A stretch of DNA of 64,000 nt from Apus apus (GCF_020740795.1 NC_067282.1:151824858-151888857), one strand, 5' to 3'. Shown: positions 1-11,790, numbered from the stretch's first letter. Notes: generated by a model not told the origin, from the sequence alone. Made by a program: numbers and translations.

Positions 1-2522
1 AAAAGTTTAATACCACTGAAAATAATATATATACAAAAGTTCTTGGAGTTTGTTTGGTTTTGTAACATAAAGCACCATTAATTCCACAGTACATTACAAC
101 ACAGCCTACTACACCTTCCAGAAAGCACCCAATACTCCTGAAATTTGATTTAGCACCAAGGGATTACCATCTTATTTAGCACCAAGAAGCCTGTTAAACA
201 TACCCTTTGGTCCCCCTGCCCTCCTCTCTTGTGCATCAGGCACCATCTGGCTGCTTGTGGGCAGCACAGGAGACCTATCACTGGCATTCAAACACCAAAC
301 AGAAAAGGAGGAAAGAAGAAGCTTTTTTTCTGGAGATACTCAGTGTCAGAGAGGCTTGGTTCATTTCAGGGAGATGCAGGGGCATGATACACTGTAAATA
401 GACATTATCTGGGTTTGTAGTCTGTTGAGGAAGAGAGAAGGGATTCGGTCCTGAGCATCACCTCCAGCATGCTGCTTCCTCTCTAGTGCTTGAAATCCTG
501 TCTCTGAGCAATTCCACATGCTTGACCTGCCAAGGGAGGGGAAGAAACTCACAGTCTCCTTTAGTTCCCATGATCTCACCATCATGTGTCTTTGGGAAAA
601 ACCCAGCTATGCCTCAGTGAAACCTTGGTTTTATACTCATTGCCTCAGTGACTCTAGTGGGAAGGATCCAGGTCCATCCAGAAAGTACCTGAAAATCATT
701 CCAGTCTGTACAACTTCCTTAGCAAAGCAGGGAGGGTAGGTAAACAGGGCAAGAGAGAAGATGTCCTGCAATTCTCTCATGTTCCTTTTTAATATTCAGC
801 CTGGGCCCCTGTGCCTTTGCCATCCCGGGCTGAGTGTTCCGGACCTAGTCCTGTATAATGATGCGTCTCTCCTATGGGAGAGCTCTGGTGGTCCCAGACA
901 CTATAGGCAGAGACCATGGCTAATCATGAGGCAGCAGAAGCTAAATAAGTCAGAAGATTTCATTACCAGTGATGGGTAGAGGAGAAATACAGTTTCTCCT
1001 GCTTGTCCTGTCCTGAGACTCAAAAAAAAGAGACAACTCCTGGTACTTCTGTTTACAGGAGCATCACGATATGTGGAAGTAGGTTTCCCAAAGTACTGAG
1101 TCAGCTTTACCTGCTCCCCCCAGGCCTCTCGCAATCCCAGATGAATGTGAGTGAAAGCAGCATGAGGCCAGTACAAATGGTACTAGAAAACCCTACTGCT
1201 CACATTCCTTTCCCACTGCAACACCTATAACTTGACAAAAAGAGCGAGGGTTTGTTTTAAGCACATGATTTCTCAGTTGCTCTGATGAGACTGCCAGAAA
1301 AGGGCACAGAGCATGTGGCAGGGAAGCTTTTAACCCTGGGGCAAAGTGCTGCAGTCTCGCCTCCATGTCTTTTCCATCACAGAAGCAAACAGGTGCCAAC
1401 CTGCCCAACTTTGGAACTTGAACCTCCAGCTGAAGTCCTGACACGGCAGTCCCTCAATACCAATGTGGGAGAACCACCTTCAGGAGGACAAGGTAAAGGC
1501 ACACAGAAGCTGGCACCTGACTCTCTCCTCACATAAGCAAGTGTTAGGGATAACTGCTGATACCAATGGAAGAGCATGGGTGCATCTCTGCCAAAGAAGA
1601 CAACATATTCAGGGTCACTCTTCAGACTAGTTTTCCACAGCTGGGGAACTGAGACCGAGTAGAACCCCAGGGGTGGTTTAGGAAGGAAGTTTGGGAGGAA
1701 TGTCTCCCTATCTTCTTCTGTACTTACAATTCCTGGTTGGAATAGAGTCGTGGGCTCTACTGATTCCATGGCAGACGCCTCTGAAGGGTCTGGCTCAGTG
1801 TCTGGCCCTTTATCTCCTCAAACAGCTTGAGCTGGCATGGAGGAGGACAATCCCACCAGGTCTAGATTTTACAGCCAATCTGGACTCTGTGACCCAGAAG
1901 AGGACCTAAGGAAAGCCAATGACAAACTTCAGAAGGCCAACAGCTCCCTTTTTGGAAAGACAGTATTATCTCTCACTACTCCTACATATTCCTTGTGCTA
2001 CAGGAATCTATCAGATCCCAGTCCACTCTCCAGACTACAGGTGTGAGAGGTGACATGAAGGCCATGCTGCAGGCTACAAAACTGGCATATCTAGTTGAAA
2101 GGGAGAGAAGCCAGGATGCACCTGGACATTGGGGACTTTCTAGCCCTTTACACTGGAGTCATTTGTGTATAAAGCCCTGAGAAGGGACACGTTCCCAGAA
2201 GCAGCATTTTGGCTTTCCTCCTGCTCTTGGGCTCTAAAAGCCAGCCACAGCTTACTGGCAGATTTAGAAGAAGCCAATAACCTAAGCTGGGGTCATGAGG
2301 TGAGAGGCAGAGAGGTGGTAGTGTCACGCTGTAAGTGGGCAGATACAGGCCTGGCTACAAGAGAGAGTGAGGTGGGAGTCAGTGGGGCAATTTTCACACT
2401 CAGTGCCTGAGACTTGACAGGCTCATTTCCAAGGGATTTGCAGTGGTTATGGGCAGTAAAGAGAGAGAGAGAGAAAGGAAGAAGGAAAAGGCCAAAGAGG
2501 CCCCAAGGAGGAGGAGTGGCAG
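1..2522 (-). other. C1QTNF6: C1QTNF6 3' UTR and downstream flank
   Basis: This 2.5 kb lies downstream of the C1QTNF6 stop codon on the minus strand, so part of it must be 3' UTR. I see no conserved reading frame; the short frames on both strands match nothing I know. No minus-strand AATAAA was spotted. ATTAAA variants, read on the minus strand, lie at 788-793 and 6-11, so the transcript end is not resolved. Confidence 0.45.
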
Positions 2523-3070
2523 TTAGTCAAGGCTGGGCTTGACCAGGTACCCATTGAAGGTGATGTACACATCAACATCATCACTGTAAATGGCATTTTC
2601 CCTCTCCCGCTTGTAAAGCCTCACCCAGATCTCATCATTTTCCTGAAGCTCCAGCATGAGGCTCTGGCTCTGCATGATGCTGCGGTCACTGGGTTGGGCA
2701 TATAAGATGACTGCCTCTTCTTCATTGTGCATGATGTGCATGTAGGTCTCCTTGAAGTTCCAGGTATGGACATTGAGGCTGAAATAGTAAAGTCCACCTA
2801 CATAGCAGTAGAATTTACCATTGAACATGTCAAAGTGGCTGTAGAGGTTGACGAAGACGGTGTCAAAGATCAAGACCTGGAAGCCCTCACTGCTGTGTAG
2901 CGCTTTCTTGCGACCAACAGAGAAGGCAGCGTACTGGTGCTTGCAGGGTTCTCCTGCTGTGCCCATCTGTCCTTTACTGCCTTTCTGGCCCTGGGCACCC
3001 CGCTCACCTCGTGGTCCTTCTTTGCCCCATTTCCCCGGCATTCCAGGCTCTCCCCGGTCTCCTTTCTCTC
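2523..3070 (-). CDS. C1QTNF6: C1QTNF6 coding exon 2 (collagen + C1q domain)
   Basis: The acceptor reads CCTGTTATAG followed by GAGAAAGGAGAC. The exon encodes residues 78 (second part) to 259: the 14-triplet collagen stretch, Cys120 and the complete C1q domain, ending KPSLD and TAA at 2525-2523. Confidence 0.95.
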
Positions 3071-4844
3071 CTATAACAGGAAGCAGAGGACACAACTCCT
3101 GTGTGATACCAGAGAGATAAAGCCTAATGAGGAAGCAGAAGATTGCTTAAGGAAGGGACAATGCCAGAAGAAGGAAGGTCCTGAGAGTCATGATATCATT
3201 GTGCTTCATGGGAAAGGAGCTAGCAGAGCTCTGGGTGTGACTGGGGTCTCTTCTCTTATGAACCCTCTCCTCCTCTCTACATTGCTGGAGGCACCAGGAC
3301 CTGTCCCTAGGAGACTTCAACCTAAGAGGGAGGCAAATACCACTGGGGCACTTGACTTCCCTTACCTCCACCACAGCCCCTGCCCTCCTACAAACCTCTC
3401 CTATGACCCAATTCTCCACGTAGTGTGCACACTGTTCTTGCCGTAGGCTGGAGAAGGGGAAGAAGTGCTAATGACTGGATAGGGACAATGAGGTGAGTCA
3501 GAGCAAAAAGATCCAAGCTGGACCTGGCAGAGGGTGCAGTGCAAGTTAGAGGGCTGGTACATTGACATACCAGCATCCTTTGAGCATCTTGTATAATCAA
3601 TACTGGGGTTTGTGCATTGTCTGACACACACTTGGACATGCATCAATACAGACAGCAAGCAGCACTAGAATGTACTTTGTGTATAGAGAGAAGAGATGGG
3701 AGTCAGAGCAGCCTCCAGCACAAGTGACAGCATCCCAAATTTGTGCCTTGCTCTTTTCCTCCTCTCCATCCCCTGCATGGTATTGCAGGTCCCCCTGCAA
3801 CACCCCACTCTAGTCCAGGCCTCTATCTGCCCCAGACACACTTCTGAGCTCTGATGGATTTCAGCTATTTCCAGGCTGGGCAGAGAAAGGGGAGTATCTG
3901 CCCAGCTAGCCGAGAGGAACCACAGAGCAACAACAATCAAGTGGAGCAGGATCCAGCTGGAAACAGGCTTTTGCCCACAGCAAAGGCTAAAAGGGGAGCC
4001 CTGAAGGGAGGAGCTGATCTAAAATAGGGAGCCTTTTCCCATTAGCCAAGCCAGCCACAGCAGGGTGGAACAAGCTGGAGGTCACTGCCAGTTAGCCTGG
4101 AGGTGCTTGCAAATAGCTTCTGACTTCCCTTGACCTCCTCCTGCTCCAAAGTGCATGTAACCCATGGAGCTGGAGAAGGTTTCCCTACAACCTTCCTGGG
4201 GAACAGTGCTTACACTTCAAACCTGCTGATTTTATCACAGAATTTTTCAGCTGTATAAAGACTGCTCCTTCCCTCAGCCACTACAGGACTCTGGAAGTCT
4301 GAGGCAAGGAAGGTGACCTCCTAGCATAGCAAGAAGCTACCACAGCCATTCCTGTGCTAACTGGCAGGAAGAGCTGGTAGCAGGCAGCATCCTAAGACAT
4401 CAAGGTCACCACTTGGATATGCACTGACTTCACTCCCCCTGGGCTAGTCTTGATCACAGCACAAAACATCAAAACCCTGGGCACGGTGTGAGTGGGCACC
4501 TACCCTTCAGGATAGCATAACCAGCATGCCAGAGGCCCAGCTGTCACCTCCACCTCAGTGCCACCAGTACCCGAGCAGGCCTTGGCATCCCAGGGCCAAG
4601 ATGGGCACTTACCCTTCAGTATAGTGATGTTGATATAGGGACGGACCTCCAGCATTGGGTAGGGCAAGCGGTGGTGGCTGGGAGGGAGTGGTGGGACATC
4701 TGTGGAAGAGTCCAGCGGGTCACAACAGCGCTTGCAAGCACCAGGGGCTGGTTCAGTGAGGTTGGGTTCATCAGTGGGTGCCCCAAGCACAACAAGAGGG
4801 AGAAGGAGGAAGACCAGGGGTGGGCACAGGTAAGTTATGCCCAT
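2523..4844 (-). CDS. C1QTNF6: C1QTNF6, complement C1q tumour necrosis factor-related protein 6
   Basis: Secreted collagen/C1q-domain protein (CTRP6). Two coding exons, 4844-4613 and 3070-2523, join in phase 1 (G|GA = Gly78) into 259 codons. In order it has a signal peptide (about 1-21, Leu/Val-rich core), a short variable region with clustered Cys 37, 40 and 41 (CKRCC) that could link subunits, a possible sequon NLT at 28, the conserved stretch [11 protein letters not shown] with a sequon at Asn72, then 14 uninterrupted Gly-X-Y triplets (78-119), Cys120, and a globular C1q domain to the end. Stretches such as [32 protein letters not shown] and RENAIYS match human C1QTNF6 closely, and I recall the same triplet number in human. 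The ATG at 4844 sits six bases inside the exon in a strong context (GTCACCATGG). At least one 5' noncoding exon must lie upstream. The neighbour SSTR3 is on the same strand, as in human. Identity is secure; the transcript ends are not. Confidence 0.95.
3071..4612 (-). other. C1QTNF6 intron between the coding exons
   Basis: A 1.5 kb intron bounded by the donor AAGG|GTAAGT and the acceptor TATAG. I see no repeat, RNA gene or conserved reading frame in it. Confidence 0.8.
4613..4844 (-). CDS. C1QTNF6: C1QTNF6 coding exon 1 (signal peptide to [11 protein letters not shown])
   Basis: The acceptor is at 4855-4851 (TCTTCTCAG), followed by GTCACC and the ATG. The exon encodes residues 1-78 and ends in the donor AAGG|GTAAGT. 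The frame is also open upstream of the acceptor, but that sequence is intronic by the splice signal. Confidence 0.92.
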
Positions 4845-4850
4845 GGTGAC

Positions 4851-5389
4851 CTGAGAAGATACAAGCGTCAGAGTGAGGTATAAGAAGGGATGGACACGGG
4901 GAATGGAGCAAAGATCACTATAAACATCTTTCTGCGGTTGGAGCCAGGGGTAGGATGAAATAGCATTGTCCTGTGGAGGAAGTTTACATGCTGTCCCTGG
5001 AGGTTCAAGGCTGCAATCTGAGAACCAACCACATGAACCAAGAGGATGTCCCACGCCCTTCTGCCTAGACCAGTGGAGACTAGGTGCCAACCCTGGAAGA
5101 AGGCTTGACCTTCCCTCGGCAGACCACTGGAGCCACTAGAAGAATCAGTCCCCAGGCTGGGATAGAGGAAGGAGCCATGGCAAGCCACACAGTCCTTTTA
5201 GCAAAAGTGCATTTCAGGAGGCTGCTCGATCTGCCCCGAGAGCTGTAAAAAACTCCTCCAGTCAGTGGGTATTAACTCTTTTGACCCAACAACCCCCTTG
5301 TCCCACAGCTGTCCGCAGAGAGGCCCCTTCTCCTGTGGGCTGAGAACTGAACTCCAGCCCCCACCTCCTTCCCCCACCAAGTCCCATCC
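4851..5389 (-). other. C1QTNF6 5' intron (inferred)
   Basis: Sequence between the acceptor of the first coding exon and the CpG-rich block. Nothing recognisable is seen beyond the pyrimidine tract of the acceptor. Confidence 0.5.
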
Positions 5390-5790
5390 CTCTGTGCCTC
5401 AGCCCCCCCATCACCGACGCCCAGCTCGTCCTCAGCCGAGCCCCAGCACCTCCCCAGAGCGCTCCTCCGAGAGCGGCGGGCAGCGCCAGACCTTCTGCAG
5501 GCAGACCAGAGGGGAGCTGCTCCGCCGCCGCAGAGGGCGAAGAAAGCGAAGCTGGGAGCAGGCAGCCTGCCGAGAGGGACGCTTACGAAAGAAGCCACGC
5601 AAACAAGCAGAGAAAGCCCCTCTCCCAGCCTCTGCCCCTGCCCTCCGCCTGCCGCCCGGCGCAGCGCGGCAGCTCACCCCGCAGCCTGCGGGCTCCCTGC
5701 CCCGCTCCCCAGCCGCTGCCGGCGGGCTCCCCGCAGCCTGCACCGCCGGCCCCCGAGCCCATGGCTTTAAGAAAGCTGGCTCTTGGCACA
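5390..5790 (-). promoter_or_regulatory. C1QTNF6: CpG-rich block, probable C1QTNF6 promoter and noncoding first exon
   Basis: This block is GC-rich with dense CpG, unlike both flanks, and lies 0.5-0.9 kb upstream of the first C1QTNF6 coding exon. On the minus strand a donor-like site GCGGG|GTGAGC places an exon end at 5678, which could splice to the acceptor at 4851. Long open frames here on both strands are a by-product of base composition. Promoter function and the exon are inferred. Confidence 0.5.
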
Positions 5791-5942
5791 GGCACTGCTG
5801 AGTGCTGGCTGGGTGCTGCAAGCGGGGCCTGGACCTGCTCCCTCCCCTCTCCGCTCCCTCCCTTTCTCTCCCTGGCTTTGGGCGCTCCCCACTGCAAACC
5901 GGCTTGGGTTTCCTCGGCGCCTTTTAACTCTTTCTTCGGTAG

Positions 5943-6125
5943 CGATTTTTCCTTATATATATTTTGTTGTTTGTTTTTTTTTGTTGTTGTCTTGTTTTAG
6001 TTTGGTTTGGGTTTTTTTTGGGGGGGCTGGGTTGTTTGTTTATGTTTGTTTGTTTGTTTGTTTTGGTTGTTGGTTGTTCTGTTGTTGTTTGAGTTTGGTT
6101 TGTTTGTTTGATTGATTGTTTCTCT
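5943..6125 (+). repeat. T/G-rich low-complexity tract, (GTTT)n-like
   Basis: Runs of T interrupted by G, with many GTTT and GTTTG units and one run of seven G. Strongly strand-asymmetric simple sequence just upstream of the CpG block. Confidence 0.85.
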
Positions 6126-9100
6126 CTGCCTTTTCTCTTCCAAACAGCTGAGCCCTGGGCAGCAAACTGCAGGGAGCACAGATTGCACCCTGTGTAAAGG
6201 GTGGGCAGGCAGCAGGGCAGTGTCCCACCATGAGCATCTCAAGGTGGGTAAGGTGGGGTGCATCGCTGCAAAAGACAGATTTCCCTTCAGGTGGGATGGT
6301 GCAGGACTCTGCTCTCACTCCCGTGCCTTAGTCCCTTGTCCCATGCAGTAGCCCTTAAGCTGGCTGGCCCTGCTCTCTCCATGTGTGCTGGTCCCACCCT
6401 TAGTCCTCAAACTTCTTAATCTTCCATTATCTCTTGCATTATTTCTTCTGCACGTCACTGCAGCCTCTTGCCTGAGGCATGATATTTCTAGCAAGCTCAT
6501 CTGCTAAGTGGGAAAGGCATCAATTTCTTCCCTCTCTGGTCATCTACTTTCCCTAGACAGAACCCCAAGCCTTGCACTCCAGAGCATGTCATCCCCTGGT
6601 CATATCCAGAGGTCAGGTCCATTTCATTCCCTGGTCGTGTTCCCTGGTCAGGTCCCTGGCTGAGCAGCTCGCACGAGAGGGGTGTGCCTTGCATGAAGGA
6701 AAGCCAGCAAAGCTGAGGATCTGGAGCAAACCCTGATGTGATCTCTGCACTCAGCCTGGCCCAAAGCTGACGTGCTATGTGGCTGCACCAGAACCTGGGA
6801 ATGAAGGCATTTTGTGGTGAAGGCGTGTGAGGGGAAACACAGGAGGCTTTTCTTACGTTGTAGAATCAGCCAAGAAGAGGATTTGGGGGGGTCTTACCCT
6901 GTAGCAAACCAGATTTGTAAACTTCTCCCTGGTGGCATGCACATACATATCTTTGGGATGCTGAAGGAAGGATGGGCAATAGCTCTCTTCTGTGGGGACC
7001 AGAAGTGCCAAATCAGCACTGGGCCTCCTGCAGTTTCTGAGAGAAGCTGGAGAAGGCTCCAAGGTTTCCAAGGGGGAAGGGCTTTGTGCGTGTCTACGTG
7101 TGCTTGGACTTTTTTCTTTGTTTTCCTTCTCCCATTTGTTTGGTTTGGGAATGGGAGGCCCTGCTTCCCAGAGAGTGGCTGGCGTTTGGCAGGACCCCAG
7201 CACCACTGGAGAAGCAAGCGGAAAACTCTGGGAAAATATGTGCTGCAAGCTGGGGGGAAGGGAGGAAGGGGGGCTGGGAGGCCTGGAGATATTCTCAGGC
7301 TGCCTGTCAGACTGGAGCTCAATGAACATGGAGCGAACATGCCTCCTAGTCAGGGCGGGAAGAGGACCAAGAAATTAGCTGCTGTGCTCATGAGTTCCAT
7401 GCTGGGTTCCAGCACTGACACGTAATGAGACCAACTGTAAATCCCCCACGTTTACCTGTGCCTCAGTTTCTCCTTTTGGAAAAGGAGAGGGGGAAGGGTT
7501 GGGGCAACACTTATTGCTAATGGAGCCTTGCCAGCTAACAGAAGTGGGTTTTTTGTGATCAGTTGTGTTGTCTACTCCTGTCTGCTGCTTCTGGAGATTT
7601 CGGCAGCTGATAGTACTATTGTTGAAAGCCCATAAATTTTCTGGGGTGCATGAAAACTCAGAGACTGGCAGTGAAGACAGAGCTCCTCTTTGTCCCATCA
7701 AAACTATTGCAGTAGCTCCCCCCTTAGGTTTTCCTGTGTGGCTTATTTCCAAGCATGACATTACCCTCTTTTGCAGCTCTGTGCCTTATGTCTTGCCCCC
7801 TCTACCTTTGCAAGGGGAACAGGTAGCAGGGAGGACCATTGTCCTTGTTTCCATCTCATCTTTCCATCTGCAGTCCTGAGTTACTCACAACCAAGCAAAC
7901 ATTCTTCATGGAGAACCTCATCAGCTGGGCCTTTGCCTTTTTCTCATCTGACTGCAAGAACAGCCTACAGTGGGCAGTGAGCAGGACTTTGCATTTAATG
8001 TCTCATTGGAGCTGATCAGAGACCCATCGGGAGCCAGCAGACAAAGCCTCGTGCTGGTGGCATTGCCCAGATAGGCAGCAGTTTATGCCAGTAAAGACAC
8101 TTTTTTCTCCCTGAAGGGGACTCACTGTACCAGCAACATTTTGCCAGGGCAGCCCCATTTGCAAGAGATTTTGGCTTCTATGGCTGAGTGCTCAAAGACA
8201 GGAGTTTTGAGAATGCTGTCCAAAACCCCTGTGCCAGCCATGCTTTTAAGTGTAACCCAAGCCTGAAGGCACCTCTTGTGCTCAACAATCTTCCCACTCC
8301 CTCATCACATACTCTGCTTTGGAGGCAGCCCAGGGAATCTCTGGCAAGATTGGACTACAACAATCCCTGCTGAAAAGCAGCTGCTTCATCTTCCTTCTAC
8401 ATTTCCTCCCTTCTCCTGCAATGCTCCCCTCATGGAGCACAGTAGGAGGACAAAGCCTGACTGATCCCCAGTGACCATCTCCATCCTATTAACCCTGTTT
8501 ACCACAGGTACAGACAGAAATTACTTTGATGTTTCCTTCCCTTTCTACCTCCTGTGTACAGCTGAGCTCCCCCCTGCACATGTGGACCCCCTGCCCTGCA
8601 ACACACACACACACACGCCTACTTTCATCCACCCACTAACACCCACACAACTCATCCTTCAAGGCTCCTCCCTCACCAAAACCTCTGGAGCAAAGGTATC
8701 ATCCCCACCAAGAGGCAGAAAAACAGCCTATTTTCTTTCCCTTCCTGGCTGCTTCTCCTCCACAACAGCTGCTTTGTCTTTCCCCTTCTTGCTTGCCCTC
8801 TGCCCCACTCTCCAAGAGCATTGCAAGCCTGGAGAGGAAGCAGAGGACCTCTTACCTCCGCTCCCCTCCGGAGGGGTCCAGCGCTGGGTTATCCGTATCC
8901 TCAGCTGCTCCTGGTTAGGAGCACGGGGAGGGAGGGCTGGCAGGGCCCAGCTGACTTCAGCCAGATGCTGGCCAAGTCTCTTATGTAATTACTGTCTATT
9001 CCATCCTGCCTTCAAGGCCTTTTGCGAGTGCCTTCCCCCTCTGCTCTGGCCCGTATCAGCTTGGCTCTTTCCCTCCTTTCTTCCCTCCCTCCTTCCACCC

Positions 9101-10329
9101 ACCCCACACAGCATCACCATTTGTTCAGCCCCACAGCTGATTCCTTTTGGAAGCAAAGTTCAGGCTTGTAGCTACTGCTACTGCTACCCTTGAAAGAGAG
9201 CTCACACTTTCAAGCGGTGGGAAGCGATGGGCAGTGCTGCTCCGTGCTCACCTCCTCTCCGTCACTGCCTGACTGCAGCTGGGTCCCTCTGGCTTGCCTT
9301 TCCTGCCTGCAAACAGGGAGGGGGGCACCTGAGTCATAGAAAGGTGGCACTGTGTTTTTATGCTTTGGTACTTTGGAGCGGCCCCAAGTTACCCAGTAAC
9401 AGCAGCAGATCCTCTGCTGTATGGGTATGGCTGAGCCTCTCCAGACAGGCTGCAGAGCGGATTGGAAAGGCAAATCTTTTCCAGCCTGTGGACTCCACGG
9501 CTGTGCATGAGGCTTGTGTAACAGCCAGCCCTTGTTACTCAAGAGCACCAGCATGGTATGAAATTACTGGCTTAGAATATCCTGTACTTCTCTGAGGTTG
9601 GGCAGGCCTGTTGGACGTCAGCTGCGTGGCTACATTTCTCTCATAACTTCTGCCCATGTGGGGCCTGGACCAACCAGGAACAGCACATTCCCTGACTTTC
9701 CACAGGCTGCCGCCAAGTTTGAGGGCACTTCTGCCAGCAGGGATTTCTGCTGCAGGCTGCTCAGCAGCCTGGACTGTCTCACACACAGAGCAAGGCCTGG
9801 CAAAGCTGTACATTTTTTGCTGTGCATTGTTGAAGCGCCACGTGGCTGAGGAGCAGCTGGAAGAGCTGTTCACCTGTACTTGTCACTAGAGTCAAGCTGA
9901 TGTTAGACCTGGCAATGTCCAGCACTGAGCATGTAAGCAGCAGCTTGTCTTCCACTTCCTACTGCCCCCACAGCTAGTCCAAGGCACCTCATGTCTGCCA
10001 GACACAGCTGAATGGTCTATAGGAGACTCGCTGACAAACTGCCAGCTGGAGATGCCTTGCAGCTAAGGATGCATCACTCAGGTTGCCCCTCTCCCCATAA
10101 GGAGCTTTTCCAACTTGAGTCTCCCATTTCCTACCCCTATTTTGTGACTCTGCCAGCAAGACCAGTGAGACAAGACACTGCTGAAATGGATGCCTTGCAG
10201 TATCTACAGTGCCTCTTGAGGGTCCAGCCGAGAGCTGGCTCTCCATGGGTCTCCAGGCCCACTACCCCGCGTGGTGCATACATGGGATTTCCGAGAAAAC
10301 ATCAGGCTCTTGACAGAAGTCCCCACAAC
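6126..10329. other. Intergenic, no gene recognised
   Basis: About 4.2 kb with only short or compositionally biased frames. The longest, on the plus strand at 8471-9193, runs through a CA repeat and Pro/Ser/Leu-rich sequence and resembles no family. No CR1 copy is seen here. Confidence 0.7.
8600..8616. repeat. (CA)n microsatellite
   Basis: Uninterrupted AC dinucleotides, about eight units. Confidence 0.9.
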
Positions 10330-10492
10330 ATCCTTGTTCCTGCAGTTAGCACACCGCGGGGCGTGCAGGGGGGCTGGGACCAGCCATCTGCCCAGCACCC
10401 CCGCCGGGCACAGCCCTGCCTCAAGCCCGAGGCACTTCCAGGTGGGGAAAGAGCAGGTGTGCAACAAGCGGGCAGGGCTCGGCCGCAGCCTG

Positions 10493-10560
10493 CCCGGCTC
10501 CCCTCCCGGTGCCCTCCCGTCTCCCTGCCCGGTTCCCTGCCCAGTCCCCTCCCGGTGCCC
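10493..10560 (-). repeat. G-quadruplex minisatellite, unit about 11 bp
   Basis: Twelve C tracts of three or four on the plus strand (G tracts on the minus strand), separated by loops of only 1-4 bases. The spacing repeats a diverged unit of the type CCCTCCCGGTG about five times. It satisfies the G3+N1-7 quadruplex pattern three times over. Confidence 0.8.
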
Positions 10561-10630
10561 GGCCGGCGGCTGCCGACTCCCCCCTGCAGGACGAGCCGCG
10601 CAGCACCCGTGCTACCGCCTCACCACCAAG

Positions 10631-10661
10631 TGACTTGGGTGATTTGGGTGACTTGGGTGGG
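10631..10661 (+). repeat. 9-bp tandem repeat (TGACTTGGG)3, also a G4 motif
   Basis: Three copies of TGAYTTGGG are followed by TGGG, giving four GGG tracts on the plus strand with loops of 6, 6 and 1. Confidence 0.8.
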
Positions 10662-10858
10662 CTCACTTTCCTTTGTCCCCTCTGCAAATCCCCCCCCCGC
10701 TGGCAGCTTAGCCGCTGCTGCGGTTAAAGACCACCGAGGGGAGCAGTGAAGGGGCACAGTCCGTGAATCAAGGCATAAATATTTCCTCTTTGTCATTGCA
10801 TAGGAGGACATGCTGCAGCACAGGCGTGTATCTTTAGCTGGCTGCATTGACGTGCTCT

Positions 10859-10872
10859 GTGTGTGTGTGTGT
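10859..10872. repeat. (GT)n microsatellite
   Basis: Seven GT units at the edge of the GC-rich island. Confidence 0.8.
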
Positions 10873-11637
10873 TTGTGCATGACGGGGTAAGTGTGAGATC
10901 TGAGCGAGCCGGCCGCGCTGTGCGTGGCGTTTGCATATTTTATGCTTGGGAAGGCAAAGAACACCAAGTTTTCATGAGCAAATATTTGCATATTTTCCAC
11001 TCGTTCGAGCAGATAAAACATTTTGATTCTCTGTTGCATCCTCAGGAGAGCCAGGAGCATCTTCTTTTCATGGGTGTTTCCATTTCTTCTACCTCGGTGG
11101 CTCTTTTATCTACGGGACAACTTATTCCAACAACTGATTAACTGCTTCCTGGCCCCTCCCCACACCTCCTTGTTCCACAGTCTTGTAGTAGTTGTTGCTT
11201 GAGCTGAGCTGCTGTGTTTCCCTGTTGATGGCAAATACAAGCAGTTCCCTAACAACGGCTTCAAATGACATTAAGTGTGGGCTGTGTTAGTAACAGCCTG
11301 GAAACGCACCCTCGCCTACCCATGCTGGAACCCCTTCCCAAAAACCATTCACTGTCCTTCCTGTTTCTCTTCTGAAGATCCCTTGCAGAGCAGAAGGGAT
11401 GGGTGGATCTGAAGCTGCCCCAGGCAACTGGTGGGCTGGCAGAAGTGGGCTTGGGTGTGCACACACGGTGGGGCAGTGTGTGGAGGGTCATTTGCAAGGT
11501 CAAGTTGTCATCTCCCGGTTTTAGTCCGTGCGTGGGCTGTGTGTGTTGTGTCTTGCATTCATGTTTAGGCCAAGGGATACATGCAAGCTGAGGTATGCAT
11601 GCATCTCTGTGGGTGGCCACATATGGTCTCATGCACA

Positions 11638-11790
11638 GATAGATATATTGGAACAAAGCACCCACAGATATTAATATGTATATACACATATATATATTTA
11701 TACACACTCACACAGTCACATGTACCCACACACACACACATGCAATCACATAAATACTCATTAGTGTGCGTGCAAACACAGCACATACAT
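11638..11790. repeat. TA/CA-rich low-complexity sequence
   Basis: Alternating TA and CA dinucleotide stretches (for example ACATATATATATTTATACAC and an uninterrupted CA run near 11730). A similar, weaker stretch lies near 14420-14470. Confidence 0.7.

Larger units (their letters stand above)
10330..10740. promoter_or_regulatory. Isolated GC-rich/CpG-rich island between C1QTNF6 and SSTR3
   Basis: GC- and CpG-rich sequence about 4.5 kb upstream of the C1QTNF6 CpG block and 4.2 kb beyond the SSTR3 poly(A) signal. No coding exon is recognisable beside it. It contains G-quadruplex motifs on both strands. It could be an alternative C1QTNF6 promoter, an enhancer or a noncoding-RNA start; the sequence does not decide. 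Confidence 0.45.

Noticed and set aside
8471-9193. 240-codon plus-strand frame
   Set aside because: Runs through a CA microsatellite as a THTHTP stretch, with no similarity to a known family and no splice or promoter context.
10012-10749. 245-codon plus-strand frame
   Set aside because: Pro/Arg/Ser-rich, crosses the minisatellite in the orphan GC island. Composition artefact.
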